From positions 45,025 through 109,024 of the forward strand of contig NZ_JAGGOF010000021.1 of NCBI RefSeq assembly GCF_018614775.1: a DNA stretch of 64,000 bases. Reading direction: 5' to 3'. Origin of the DNA: Pseudomonas fluorescens. Lineage in GTDB: Bacteria > Pseudomonadota > Gammaproteobacteria > Pseudomonadales > Pseudomonadaceae. Under the pieces are notes generated by a model that was not told the origin of the DNA, ran no database searches, and worked only from the letters and a program-made list of their open reading frames with translations. This document shows, in pieces, positions 17,289 to 27,951 of the stretch; the stretch's first letter is position 1, and the number at the start of each line of letters is the position of its first letter. The position numbers and the translations under genes are program-made.

Positions 17289-18279
17289 GGCGCACACCGC
17301 GCCAAGCGATGCCCAGGCCCGGAACGAGAGCCAGCCCAAGTCGCGCTGGGGCCGCTGGAAACGCCCGCTGACGGTGGTGTTCTTCCTGCTGCTGATCGTG
17401 TTGTTCACCACCCTGGCCCGGCGCATCGACTGGTCCGAAGTGTTCGACACCCTGGCCGATTTCAAGGTGCGGACCTTGATCATCGCCGGCGCGTTGACCG
17501 TTGCCAGCTTCATCACCTACGCCTGCTTCGATCTGATCGGCCGTACCTATATCCGCCAGAAACTCGGCTGGCGGCAGATCCTGCCAGTGGGGGTGATCAG
17601 CTATGCCTTCAACCTCAACCTCAGTGCCTGGGTCGGCGGTATCGCCATGCGTTATCGACTGTATTCGCGGCTGGGGGTCAGCACGGGCAACATCGCCAAG
17701 ATTCTCGGGCTGAGCCTGGCCACCAACTGGTTCGGCTACATGACCCTGGCGGGCGTGGTGTTCAGCAGCGGCCTGGTGACGATGCCACCGGGCTGGAAAC
17801 TCAGCAGCGGAGCGTTGCAGGGCGTGGGCGTGCTGTTGCTGCTGGCGAGCGCGGGTTACCTCGTGGCCTGCCGCTTCTCCAAGCGCCGGGCCTGGACGAT
17901 TCGCGGCATGGAAATCAACCTGCCGTCGCTGCGCATGGCCGTGCTGCAACTGGCGCTGGGGGCGCTGAACTGGTCGTTGATGGCGGCGGTGATCTTCACC
18001 TTGCTGCCCGGCAAACTGGACTACCCGGTAGTGCTCGGGGTGTTGCTGATCAGCAGCATTGCCGGGGTCATCACCCACATCCCGGCGGGGCTCGGGGTGC
18101 TGGAGGCGGTGTTTATCGCGTTGCTGCAACATGAGGTATCGCGAGGCAGCCTGCTGGCGGGGCTGATCGCCTATCGGGCGATCTACTTCATCCTGCCGTT
18201 GTTGATCACAGTGGTGATGTACCTGGTGATCGAGGCGAAGGCCAAGGCGTTGCGGGTGAAGCCGGGGCTCAAGTCATAA
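17275..18279 (+). CDS. YbhN/LPG-synthase-like membrane protein
   Basis: A 334-residue integral membrane protein of the lysylphosphatidylglycerol synthase transmembrane family (UPF0104). A basic N-terminus is followed by about eight helices (VVFFLLLIVLFTTLARRIDW, LIIAGALTVASFITYACF, and others) and the family motif GGIAMRYRLYSRLGVS, later THIPAGLGVLEAVF. The C-terminal aminoacyl-transferase domain of MprF is absent, so it is more like a flippase-type module. ATG 17275 lies within the end of clsB. With ClsB it probably handles anionic phospholipids (inference from context). Confidence 0.85.
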   Translation: MNHSEAHTAPSDAQARNESQPKSRWGRWKRPLTVVFFLLLIVLFTTLARRIDWSEVFDTLADFKVRTLIIAGALTVASFITYACFDLIGRTYIRQKLGWRQILPVGVISYAFNLNLSAWVGGIAMRYRLYSRLGVSTGNIAKILGLSLATNWFGYMTLAGVVFSSGLVTMPPGWKLSSGALQGVGVLLLLASAGYLVACRFSKRRAWTIRGMEINLPSLRMAVLQLALGALNWSLMAAVIFTLLPGKLDYPVVLGVLLISSIAGVITHIPAGLGVLEAVFIALLQHEVSRGSLLAGLIAYRAIYFILPLLITVVMYLVIEAKAKALRVKPGLKS

Positions 18280-18310
18280 ATCTGAATAATGGATTGCCTC
18301 GCCGGGCCTC

Positions 18311-18381
18311 ATCGCGAGCAGGCTCGCTCCCACATTGGATCTGCTGTGGCCTATCCCTGTGGGAGCGAGCCTGCTCGCGAT
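18311..18381. repeat. REPIN between convergent genes
   Basis: ATCGCGAGCAGGCTCGCTCC and the inverted copy (TGTGGGAGCGAGCCTGCTCG, end 18381) with a short loop. It separates the convergent ybhN-like and hydrolase genes. Confidence 0.9.
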
Positions 18382-18404
18382 AGGGCTCTCATTGTCGCTA
18401 CAAA

Positions 18405-19163
18405 TCACCGTTCCTGAATAATGCTCAACCGCTCTCCGACCACCATTTCCGTGATCCAGTCCACCAGGATCGAGGTGTAGGCCTGCTGTGACACGGGGTC
18501 GCTCAAGGCGTGGTCGGCGCCGTCGATGATTCGATGAGTCAACGAATGCGTCTGCTGACACGCCGCCCGGTAGCTCATGATGGTGGCGTGGGGTACATGG
18601 TCGTCGCTCTCGGATTCCACCAGCAACACATCGCCGGTGAACTGCGAACACGCGTGCAAGGCCCGATTGGTGCCGGCATGCACCAGAGTGCTGCGGTAAT
18701 CCAGCAGGTCGCTCTTGTCCAGGTCACGCTTGGGGGTGTGCCATTGCTCGTCGCGGTACAGCGCTGGCACCCGCAAGGCCAGCCAGCGCACCGGGCGCAA
18801 CGAGGTCAGGATCGAGGCCAGGTAGCCGCCATAGCTGGTGCCCACCACGGCAATCGCCGAGGTGTCCAGGGCCGGGTGCGCCAGCAGCCGGTCGTAGGCC
18901 GCCAGCAAATCCCGCAGGTTATCGTCACGGGTGACCCGGGCCAGGGGAATGCCCGCCCCGCCGGTATGACCGCGCAAGTCAAAGGTCAGGCACACGCAAC
19001 CCAGCCCGGCAATGCCCTTGGCCCGCTCCAGGTCGCGCTCCTGGCTGCCGCCCCAACCGTGCACGAACAGCACGCCGGGGACCTTCGACTTGGGGCTCAG
19101 GAACGTCCCGTCCATCCGCTCATCGTCGATCTCGATCTGAATGGTTTCGCTTCTAGCCGTCAT
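18405..19163 (-). CDS. Alpha/beta hydrolase
   Basis: A 252-residue alpha/beta hydrolase with oxyanion motif HGWGG (35-39), nucleophile elbow GTSYGG (Ser110), acid near Asp187/188 (ESESDDHVP) and His217 (GADHAL). It resembles dienelactone-hydrolase and acyl-peptidase-like families; no signal peptide, so cytosolic. Its start overlaps the DUF3182 gene by 11 bases, so the two are coupled and likely act together. The substrate is unknown. Ends at the REPIN side. Confidence 0.85.
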   Translation of the reverse strand: MTARSETIQIEIDDERMDGTFLSPKSKVPGVLFVHGWGGSQERDLERAKGIAGLGCVCLTFDLRGHTGGAGIPLARVTRDDNLRDLLAAYDRLLAHPALDTSAIAVVGTSYGGYLASILTSLRPVRWLALRVPALYRDEQWHTPKRDLDKSDLLDYRSTLVHAGTNRALHACSQFTGDVLLVESESDDHVPHATIMSYRAACQQTHSLTHRIIDGADHALSDPVSQQAYTSILVDWITEMVVGERLSIIQER

Positions 19164-20262
19164 AGGATTGAACCGTTACGTATTTGAGAAGGAAGTCGCC
19201 ATTGTCCGCCGCGCCGCGATACACCTCTTTGGCTCCCTGGGGCAGCGGCTGGTCGATGTAGGTTTCCACCGAGGACACCTGCACCACGCTGGTCGCGGGG
19301 TCCAGGACAAACACCTCCAGCGCCGCCAGTTCGGCGCTGCTCGCCCCGCCCATGCGCCATGACTGTTCCAGCACACCGCCACGGGCCTGGCCGGCGTGAT
19401 CGAGGCCTTGGGCAATGTCGTAATTGCGCCGGGAGGCATAAAAACCCGGATAGGCCTGGTTGGCCGCAGCATCGAACACCTGCGCCAAGCGCACCGCCTC
19501 ACGCACGTCGTCGGGCAGTTCAAGCCTGAGCAGTTCGATATAGCCGCCCTGCACCACCAGCAAGTCCGAGCCGCCGTACAACTCCAGCCCTTTGCTGTCC
19601 TGGGTCAGGTGTTGCACACCGCAATAACTCAGGACCTTGCCGTTGATGAAGCTCTGGCCGACGCTCTGGGTCTTGACCTCGTTGAGGTTCTGCTCCAGCA
19701 CCACGCCGTCGCGAAACAGTGCCTGGGCCTCGGGCCCGGCGGCCATTTCATCGAACTGCGCCAGGCTCTTGATGACCCGTTGGTCGCGTCCGGCACAGGC
19801 GTGGATAGGCTTGAGACGAATCGGCCCGGTGTACAGCAGATGCTCGGCAGCCGAGCGTGCATCCCTGAGGGAAAACACCGTCACGCCGTCCAGCACCGCA
19901 CCACGGGTCAACTTGGCGAACAGCGGTGACCAGCCCTCCGGCGCCACTGCGTCCTTGTTCAACAGACCGTGGGTGATCGCCTTGGTGCAAATGAAATCAT
20001 GCTCGACGAAACCGCCCCACAGATCTTCCGGCCCATTGACGCCCAAGCGTTGCGCGCTTGCGGTGCCGATCAGGGTTTGGGTGGGCAACAGGTACAGATT
20101 CTGCCCGGCAGGTTGCTGCAGGTCATGAGGGCCGCCGTATTCCAGGCCGAGGATCTGCGCCAGCCAGCGGGCCAGCGCTCGGTTGGTTTCCACTTCGTGA
20201 AGCGGCGCGTGAGGATTGACCGAAAGGGCCATTACCGTTTTGTTGCGATTGGCTGACGTCAT
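19153..20262 (-). CDS. DUF3182 family protein, ATP-grasp-like
   Basis: A 369-residue protein matching my recollection of the DUF3182 family. Several features look like an ATP-grasp fold: Lys151 in IRLKPIHACAGRDQ followed by a Gly-containing loop, Glu190 in VVLEQNLNEVKT, and a late Asp/Glu pair (RRNYD, residues 278-282, and GVLEQSW, Glu299) where ATP-grasp enzymes bind magnesium. This reading is inference. ATG 20262 (MTSANRNKT) has AGGG 7 bases upstream; the long upstream extension does not look real. It is first of a two-gene operon with the overlapping hydrolase, suggesting ligation and hydrolysis of one small molecule or peptide. Confidence 0.75.
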   Translation of the reverse strand: MTSANRNKTVMALSVNPHAPLHEVETNRALARWLAQILGLEYGGPHDLQQPAGQNLYLLPTQTLIGTASAQRLGVNGPEDLWGGFVEHDFICTKAITHGLLNKDAVAPEGWSPLFAKLTRGAVLDGVTVFSLRDARSAAEHLLYTGPIRLKPIHACAGRDQRVIKSLAQFDEMAAGPEAQALFRDGVVLEQNLNEVKTQSVGQSFINGKVLSYCGVQHLTQDSKGLELYGGSDLLVVQGGYIELLRLELPDDVREAVRLAQVFDAAANQAYPGFYASRRNYDIAQGLDHAGQARGGVLEQSWRMGGASSAELAALEVFVLDPATSVVQVSSVETYIDQPLPQGAKEVYRGAADNGDFLLKYVTVQSYDG

Positions 20263-20460
20263 GCGTTGCCCTTTTTTACCTGCGCTCGATGGCTGTGGGT
20301 AACAAGGTGCAGAGATCAGGCCAACGGTGTGGCGAGAGCGTTGGCGGCGAGGAAAACCGGTGTGGTGCGCCAAAATGATTGGCACCTGGCCTGTTTCATT
20401 CTGCACGACGTACGGCAGCGATCCCGCGAATTGCACGATACGTTGGATCAGGCGCCCAAC

Positions 20461-20494
20461 CCTGTGGCGAAGGAGCAAGCTCCTTCGCCACAGG
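20461..20494. repeat. Perfect 16-bp palindrome, CCTGTGGCGAAGGAGC
   Basis: CCTGTGGCGAAGGAGC, two centre bases, and its exact inverse. It is a common Pseudomonas intergenic repeat unlike the REPINs here. It lies 6 bases after the stop of the GlxA-type regulator gene (minus strand) and may end its transcript, though no U tract follows. The rest of the 20263-20499 gap shows nothing coding. Confidence 0.7.
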
Positions 20495-20499
20495 TCCGG

Positions 20500-21489
20500 T
20501 TATTTCGCAGCGCCCGGCCCCACCCCGAACCGCGCCCGATAATCACTCGGCGCCAAACCGGTGATTTTCCTGAAGGTCGCCCGAAAGGCACTCGGGTCCT
20601 GGTAACCGACGCTCCAGGCAATGTGATCAATGGTGCCATTGGTGAACTCGAGCATTTCCCTGGCTTTGCCCACCCGCAGGTGCTGGCAGTATTCGGTCGG
20701 TTTAAGACCGGTGGCGCTGCGAAACCGGCGCAGGAAGGTGCGCTCTTCCAGGCCGGCCTGTTCAGCCATCGCCGCCAGGGAGACGTCCACCGCGCCACTG
20801 CCTTGCAACCAATGTTGGACCTTGAGAATCGCCGCATCGCCATGCCCGAGAATGGGCGCGAAATTGCTGCCGCACTCGCTCGCGCTGTCGCTGTGCTCGA
20901 TCACCAGGAATTGCGCCGTGCGCGTCGCGATGCTCGGGCCCAACAGACGGTTCACCAGCCGCAGGCCCAATTCCGACCAAGCCATCAGCCCGGCAGAAGT
21001 GATCAGGTCGCCGTCGTCGACGATGGGTTTGTCGGCGTCGAGTTTAATCTTCGGGTAACGCTCGGCAAAGGTCTTGGCCGACGTCCAGTGAGTGGTAGCG
21101 CTGCGCCCATCGAGCAAACCGCTTTCCGCCAGCAGGATCGAGCCCACGCACACCCCGCCCAGCACCGTGCCGCCGGCATGTTGCGCGCGCAGCCAATCCA
21201 TCAGCGCCGGGCAGACCAGCCCTTCGCTGAAACCGGCAATGGACGGCGGAATCAGCAACGCAACCAGTTTGCCCGCCGGGCCGGGCTCACTGTCGAACAC
21301 CCGCTGCGGTAACTCGCCGGTCTCCGCCCGCCAATGACTCACCCGTAGTCGTGGCAACTGCGCACCGGCTTGCTCGGCCGCGATCCGCTGCGCCACGGCA
21401 AACAGATCGGTCAAACCGTGCACCGCCGCCAGCTGTGCGCCGGGGTAAACCAATATCCCCAGCTCGGCGACTGCCCTTTGCTGCGCCAT
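20500..21489 (-). CDS. GlxA-type AraC-family regulator
   Basis: A 329-residue regulator. Residues about 1-195 are a DJ-1/PfpI-like domain (VAELGILVYPGAQLAAVHGLTD; GGVCVGSILLAESGLL with the elbow Cys). The C-terminal third is an AraC double helix-turn-helix (VSLAAMAEQAGLEERTFLRR ... IDHIAWSVGYQDPSAFRATF). It probably senses a small metabolite. ATG 21489 (MAQQRAV) is chosen over upstream in-frame starts because the family begins there. It is divergent from an isochorismatase-like hydrolase 98 bases away, its most likely target. Confidence 0.88.
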   Translation of the reverse strand: MAQQRAVAELGILVYPGAQLAAVHGLTDLFAVAQRIAAEQAGAQLPRLRVSHWRAETGELPQRVFDSEPGPAGKLVALLIPPSIAGFSEGLVCPALMDWLRAQHAGGTVLGGVCVGSILLAESGLLDGRSATTHWTSAKTFAERYPKIKLDADKPIVDDGDLITSAGLMAWSELGLRLVNRLLGPSIATRTAQFLVIEHSDSASECGSNFAPILGHGDAAILKVQHWLQGSGAVDVSLAAMAEQAGLEERTFLRRFRSATGLKPTEYCQHLRVGKAREMLEFTNGTIDHIAWSVGYQDPSAFRATFRKITGLAPSDYRARFGVGPGAAK

Positions 21490-21587
21490 TGTCAGTTTTC
21501 CCTCGCTTATTGTCGTTGCGGCCAATCCTCGAATCGATGGCAGAAGCCAATACTGGCTCCACACCCAAACTGATCAAGGAAACCCTC

Positions 21588-22145
21588 ATGTCCAAGCAAG
21601 CGCTCATCGTAGTCGATATCCAGAACGACTACTTCCCCCAAGGGAAATGGCCATTGGTCGGCGCCGACGCCGCCGCCGACAACGCCGCACGGTTGATCGA
21701 AGCCTTTCGCCAGGCCGGCAACCAGGTGGTGCACATTCGCCACGAATTCACCTCCGACGAAGCGCCGTTCTTCACCCCAGGCTCCGAAGGCGCGCAGTTG
21801 CACCCCAAGGTCCTCAATCGCGCCGACGAACCGGTGGTGCTCAAGCACTTCGTCAACTCATTTCGTGACACAGAATTGCAATCCATCCTTGAGCACCACG
21901 GCATCGAGCAGTTGGTCATCGTCGGCAACATGAGCCATATGTGCGTCGACGGCATTACCCGTGCGGCGGCGGACCTGGGCTATGGCGTCACCGTGATCCA
22001 CGATGCCTGCGCGACGCGCGACCTGGAGTTCAACGGGGTGGTCGTTCCTGCGGCTCACGTGCATGCGGCATTCATGGCGGCGCTGGGCTTTGCTTATGCG
22101 GGGATGGTGAGCACGGAGCAGTTTCTGGGGCAGGCGCAGCTTTAA
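21588..22145 (+). CDS. Isochorismatase-family cysteine hydrolase
   Basis: A 185-residue hydrolase with the triad Asp10 (VVDIQNDYF), Lys86 (VLKHFVNSF) and Cys119 (MSHMCVDGITR), and a cis-peptide-type segment before it. The family hydrolyses small amides or N-carbamoyl compounds (nicotinamidase, YcaC type); the exact substrate is unknown. ATG 21588 has AGGA 7 bases upstream. It is divergent from the GlxA-type regulator, a pairing common for amide catabolism. A strong bidirectional terminator follows. Confidence 0.88.
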   Translation: MSKQALIVVDIQNDYFPQGKWPLVGADAAADNAARLIEAFRQAGNQVVHIRHEFTSDEAPFFTPGSEGAQLHPKVLNRADEPVVLKHFVNSFRDTELQSILEHHGIEQLVIVGNMSHMCVDGITRAAADLGYGVTVIHDACATRDLEFNGVVVPAAHVHAAFMAALGFAYAGMVSTEQFLGQAQL

Positions 22146-22160
22146 GCTGCAAGTAAAAAA

Positions 22161-22196
22161 AAACCGCGCCTGGAATCCATCCAGGCGCGGTTTTTA
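22161..22196. terminator. Bidirectional terminator, hydrolase/ssb
   Basis: A-run, 14-base stem (AAACCGCGCCTGGA and inverse) with loop ATCCA, then TTTTTATTTTTT. The A and T tracts on either side let it end both the plus-strand hydrolase transcript and the minus-strand ssb transcript. Confidence 0.9.
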
Positions 22197-22201
22197 TTTT
22201 T

Positions 22202-22238
22202 TCAGCTTGAAGCTCAGGGCTTGAAGCTTCCCGCTGCT
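22202..22238. repeat. AGCTTGAAGCT-type repeat
   Basis: cagcttgaagctcagggcttgaagcttc belongs to the same word family as the repeat at 549-620; a further copy (aagctgcaag) sits at 22144-22153 on the other side of the terminator. Confidence 0.45.
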
Positions 22239-22754
22239 TTAGAACGGAATATCGTCGTCGAAGCTGTCGAAATCCGGAGCCGGTTGCGGCGCGGCCTGCT
22301 GTGGGGCCGGACGCTCGCGCTGTGGCTGAGGGGCCGATTGCGGACGTGGTGCCTGCTGACGCGGGGCCGATTGCTGGTAGTTGTTGCCACCTTGCTGCTG
22401 GTCACCCTGTGGACGACCGCCCAGCAGTTGCATGGTGCCTTGCATGTCGACCACGATTTCGGTGGTGTAGCGCTTGATGCCGTCTTTTTCCCACTCGCGG
22501 GTCTGCAGCTTGCCTTCGATGTACACCTGCGAACCCTTGCGCAGGTATTCGCCGGCGATCTCCGCCACTTTGCCGAACATCGACACGCGGTGCCATTCGG
22601 TCTTCTCGACCTTCTGGCCGGTCTGCTTGTCGGTCCACTGTTCGCTGGTCGCCAGACTCAGGTTGGTCACGGCGTTGCCGTTCGGCAGGTAGCGAACTTC
22701 GGGATCCTGGCCGCAAGTGCCGACCAATATGACTTTGTTAACCCCACGGGCCAT
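22239..22754 (-). CDS. ssb: Single-stranded DNA-binding protein SSB
   Basis: 171 residues. OB fold at about 1-110 ([63 protein letters not shown]), then a Gln/Pro-rich linker (about 112-160) and the acidic tip FDDDIPF that recruits replication and repair partners. A typical gammaproteobacterial SSB. Lies 9 bases downstream of the MFS gene stop, probably co-transcribed, and divergent from uvrA as in many gammaproteobacteria. Confidence 0.97.
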   Translation of the reverse strand: MARGVNKVILVGTCGQDPEVRYLPNGNAVTNLSLATSEQWTDKQTGQKVEKTEWHRVSMFGKVAEIAGEYLRKGSQVYIEGKLQTREWEKDGIKRYTTEIVVDMQGTMQLLGGRPQGDQQQGGNNYQQSAPRQQAPRPQSAPQPQRERPAPQQAAPQPAPDFDSFDDDIPF

Positions 22755-22763
22755 AACGTTCTC

Positions 22764-24161
22764 CTAGGCTTCGCACGGAGTCGGGGCCGGGTTGTTCACC
22801 AGGCGCTCGAGCGTCGCACGATCCAATAATTCGGTGTCCAGTTTGATATAAACGGCCGCTTCGTCGGCGACCACCACTGCATCGGTTACTCCAACGACGG
22901 CCTTGAGGCGCTCGGTCAGGCCTGCTTCGCGGATGGCTTCGGGCGACAACGGCAAGCGCAGGCTCGTCACATACGGAGGTTCGCGCATGGTAACAGCAAA
23001 GACCAGCCAAAGTGCAGCCAGCGCGGCGCATCCCAGGAACACAACCGACAAACCGCCATGCTGGAACAGCCAACCGCCGAGAATCCCGCCCAACGCCGAA
23101 CCGAGGAACTGGCTGGTGGAGTAAACCCCCATTGCCGTGCCCTTGCCGCCGGCCGGTGAAACCTTGCTGATCAGCGACGGCAGCGAGGCTTCCAGCAGAT
23201 TGAACGCGGTAAAGAACACCACCGTACCGATCACCAGGGCCCGCAAGCTATCGCCGAACTGCCAGAAGAATAGCTCAGTGAGCATCAGCGTCAGGACGGC
23301 GCCGAGTAAAACTCGTTTCATTTTGCGTCGCTTCTCGCCATAGATGATGAACGGGATCATCGCGAAAAACGAAATCAGCAGCGCAGTCAGGTACACCCAC
23401 CAGTGCTGCTCCTTGGGCAGGCCGGCCTTCTCGACCAGCGCCAGTGGCAAAGCCACGAAACTGGACATCAGCATGGCATGCAGCACGAAAATGCCGAGGT
23501 CCAGGCGCAGCAGGTCCGGGTGCTTGAGCGTCGGGATCAGCGCCTGGCGCGCCACCCCGGATTCACGGTGCTGCAACGGCCCGGTGGCACGCGGCACCAT
23601 GAACGCCACGATCAGGATACCGACCAGCGCCATGCCGCCGGTCGCCAGGAACAGGCCCGACAAGCCGAACGCACGGGTCAACAGCGGGCCTACGACCATG
23701 GCGACGGCGAACGACAGGCCGATCGTCATGCCGATCATGGCCATGGCCTTGGTCCGGTGCTGCTCGCGGGTCAGATCCGACAGCAGCGCCATGACGGCCG
23801 CGGAAATGGCCCCGGCGCCTTGCAGGACCCGTCCGGCAATCACGCCCCAGATCGAATCGGCGTTGGCCGCCAGTACGCTGCCGAGAGCGAAGACGATCAA
23901 CCCCAGGTAGATGACCGGACGCCGGCCGATACGATCGGAAATGATCCCGAACGGGATCTGGAAAATCGCCTGGGTCAGGCCATAGGCGCCAATTGCCAAT
24001 CCGATGAGGGCCGGGGTGGCGCCCGCCAGGTCCATGCCATAGGTCGCCAGCACCGGCAACACCATGAACATGCCCAGCATGCGGAAGGCGAACACCAGGG
24101 CAAGGCCGCCTGCTGCGCGGGTCTCGCCGCTACTCATGCGTTCGCTGTGGGGATCGTGCAT
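22764..24161 (-). CDS. MFS transporter, YajR-like with C-terminal domain
   Basis: 465 residues with twelve predicted helices ([18 protein letters not shown] first; motif [14 protein letters not shown] between helices 2 and 3). After residue about 395 there is a soluble domain ([37 protein letters not shown]) of beta-alpha-beta-beta type, as in the YAM domain of E. coli YajR. Drug or metabolite/H+ antiport is likely; the substrate is unknown. ATG 24161 has GAGG 7 bases upstream. It is placed between ssb and uvrA, a conserved order in pseudomonads. Confidence 0.88.
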   Translation of the reverse strand: MHDPHSERMSSGETRAAGGLALVFAFRMLGMFMVLPVLATYGMDLAGATPALIGLAIGAYGLTQAIFQIPFGIISDRIGRRPVIYLGLIVFALGSVLAANADSIWGVIAGRVLQGAGAISAAVMALLSDLTREQHRTKAMAMIGMTIGLSFAVAMVVGPLLTRAFGLSGLFLATGGMALVGILIVAFMVPRATGPLQHRESGVARQALIPTLKHPDLLRLDLGIFVLHAMLMSSFVALPLALVEKAGLPKEQHWWVYLTALLISFFAMIPFIIYGEKRRKMKRVLLGAVLTLMLTELFFWQFGDSLRALVIGTVVFFTAFNLLEASLPSLISKVSPAGGKGTAMGVYSTSQFLGSALGGILGGWLFQHGGLSVVFLGCAALAALWLVFAVTMREPPYVTSLRLPLSPEAIREAGLTERLKAVVGVTDAVVVADEAAVYIKLDTELLDRATLERLVNNPAPTPCEA

Positions 24162-24340
24162 GGAAAAACCTCATGTGAACCGGCGGCGATTCTACCAGTC
24201 CCATCGATTGAGGGGGTATATGGCGACGGTTTGCCGCGCAGTCTTCATGTATAGCTGCAAACGCACTTTCAATAGTGTGCATCCATCCAGTGTTTGCCCG
24301 TATACTCCTACGTTTTCGACGCCCGCCGAGCGAGGCCACT

Positions 24341-27175
<2,835 letters not shown>

Positions 27176-27196
27176 TCATTTCCCAGGCAAGAAAAA

Positions 27197-27225
27197 GCCC
27201 CTGTCATCTCATCGATGGCAGGGGC
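27197..27225 (-). terminator. Terminator of ftnA (minus strand)
   Basis: GCCCCTGTCAT with a near-complementary arm ending 27225 (11 pairs, one G-U) and loop CTCATCG. Read on the minus strand the stem is followed by TTTTTCTT, so it best serves ftnA; uvrA reads through the same hairpin from the other side without a T tract. Confidence 0.7.
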
Positions 27226-27227
27226 CT

Positions 27228-27317
27228 CGTTCCCACGCTCCGCGTGGGAATGCATCTGGGGACGCTCTGCGTTCCATTCTCCGCGTGGGAGCGCAGCCGG
27301 GGACGCTCCGCGTTCCG
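27228..27317. repeat. TTCCCACGC/GGGACGCTC repeat block
   Basis: Alternating GTTCCCACGCTCCGCGTGGG, GGGGACGCTCTGCG, TCTCCGCGTGGGA and GGGGACGCTCCGCG units, each a small palindrome. It is related to the repeat at 14065-14137 and lies between the convergent uvrA and ftnA genes. Confidence 0.75.
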
Positions 27318-27328
27318 CTACGTAGCGA

Positions 27329-27793
27329 TCAGAACTGCGACTGCAGGTAATTCTCCAACCCGATCAACTTGATCAGACCCAGCTGCTTCTCAAGCCAGTA
27401 GGTATGGTCTTCTTCGGTATCGTTGAGCTGAATGCGCAGGATCTCGCGGGTCACGTAGTCGTTGTGCAACTCGCAAAGCTCGATGCCCTTGCACAGCGCA
27501 GCGCGGACCTTGTATTCCAGGCGCAGGTCGGCAGCGAGCATGTCAGGCACGGTAGTGCCGATGTCCAGATCGTCCGGGCGCATGCGCGGCGTGCCTTCGA
27601 GCATCAGGATCCGGCGCATCAGTGCATCGGCGTGCTGTGCCTCTTCTTCCATCTCATGGTTGATACGTTCGTAGAGCTCGGTAAACCCCCAATCCTCGTA
27701 CATCCGCGAGTGGATGAAATATTGATCACGGGCTGCCAGTTCGCCTGTCAGCAACGTGTTGAGGTAATCGATTACGTCCGGGTGACCTTGCAT
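27329..27793 (-). CDS. ftnA: Ferritin FtnA (bacterioferritin family, no haem ligand)
   Basis: 154 residues from ATG 27793 ([21 protein letters not shown] just upstream). Diiron ferroxidase ligands are present: Glu18, Glu51, His54, Glu92, Glu126, His129. The Met52 that binds haem in BfrB-type bacterioferritins is Ala52 here, so this should be the haem-free FtnA type despite bacterioferritin-family names. It forms a 24-mer iron store. Next to katA as PA4235-PA4236 in P. aeruginosa, where stored iron supports catalase haem. The gap to katA (27794-27951) carries katA's terminator, so it has its own promoter. Confidence 0.88.
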   Translation of the reverse strand: MQGHPDVIDYLNTLLTGELAARDQYFIHSRMYEDWGFTELYERINHEMEEEAQHADALMRRILMLEGTPRMRPDDLDIGTTVPDMLAADLRLEYKVRAALCKGIELCELHNDYVTREILRIQLNDTEEDHTYWLEKQLGLIKLIGLENYLQSQF

Positions 27794-27912
27794 CGCCCTA
27801 CATCTCCACAAGCCTTGAAAGGCGTTAGTTTGAACCAAGCTGACCGCCAGGTCACTGCCCCGTCGCAATAAAAGCGAAGAAAATCTGAGAAAACCGACCG
27901 AAATAGCGCAAA

Positions 27913-27934
27913 AACCGCCCTAATGAGGGCGGTT
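27913..27934 (-). terminator. katA terminator
   Basis: On the minus strand AACCGCCCT-CATT-AGGGCGGTT followed by TTTGCG. A 9-pair stem 17 bases past the katA stop. Confidence 0.85.
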
Positions 27935-27951
27935 CTGCTTCTCGTTTAGAC

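Noticed and set aside
24162..24340. LexA box for uvrA or ssb
   Set aside because: No CTG-N10-CAG with an AT-rich centre was found on either strand of the divergent region.
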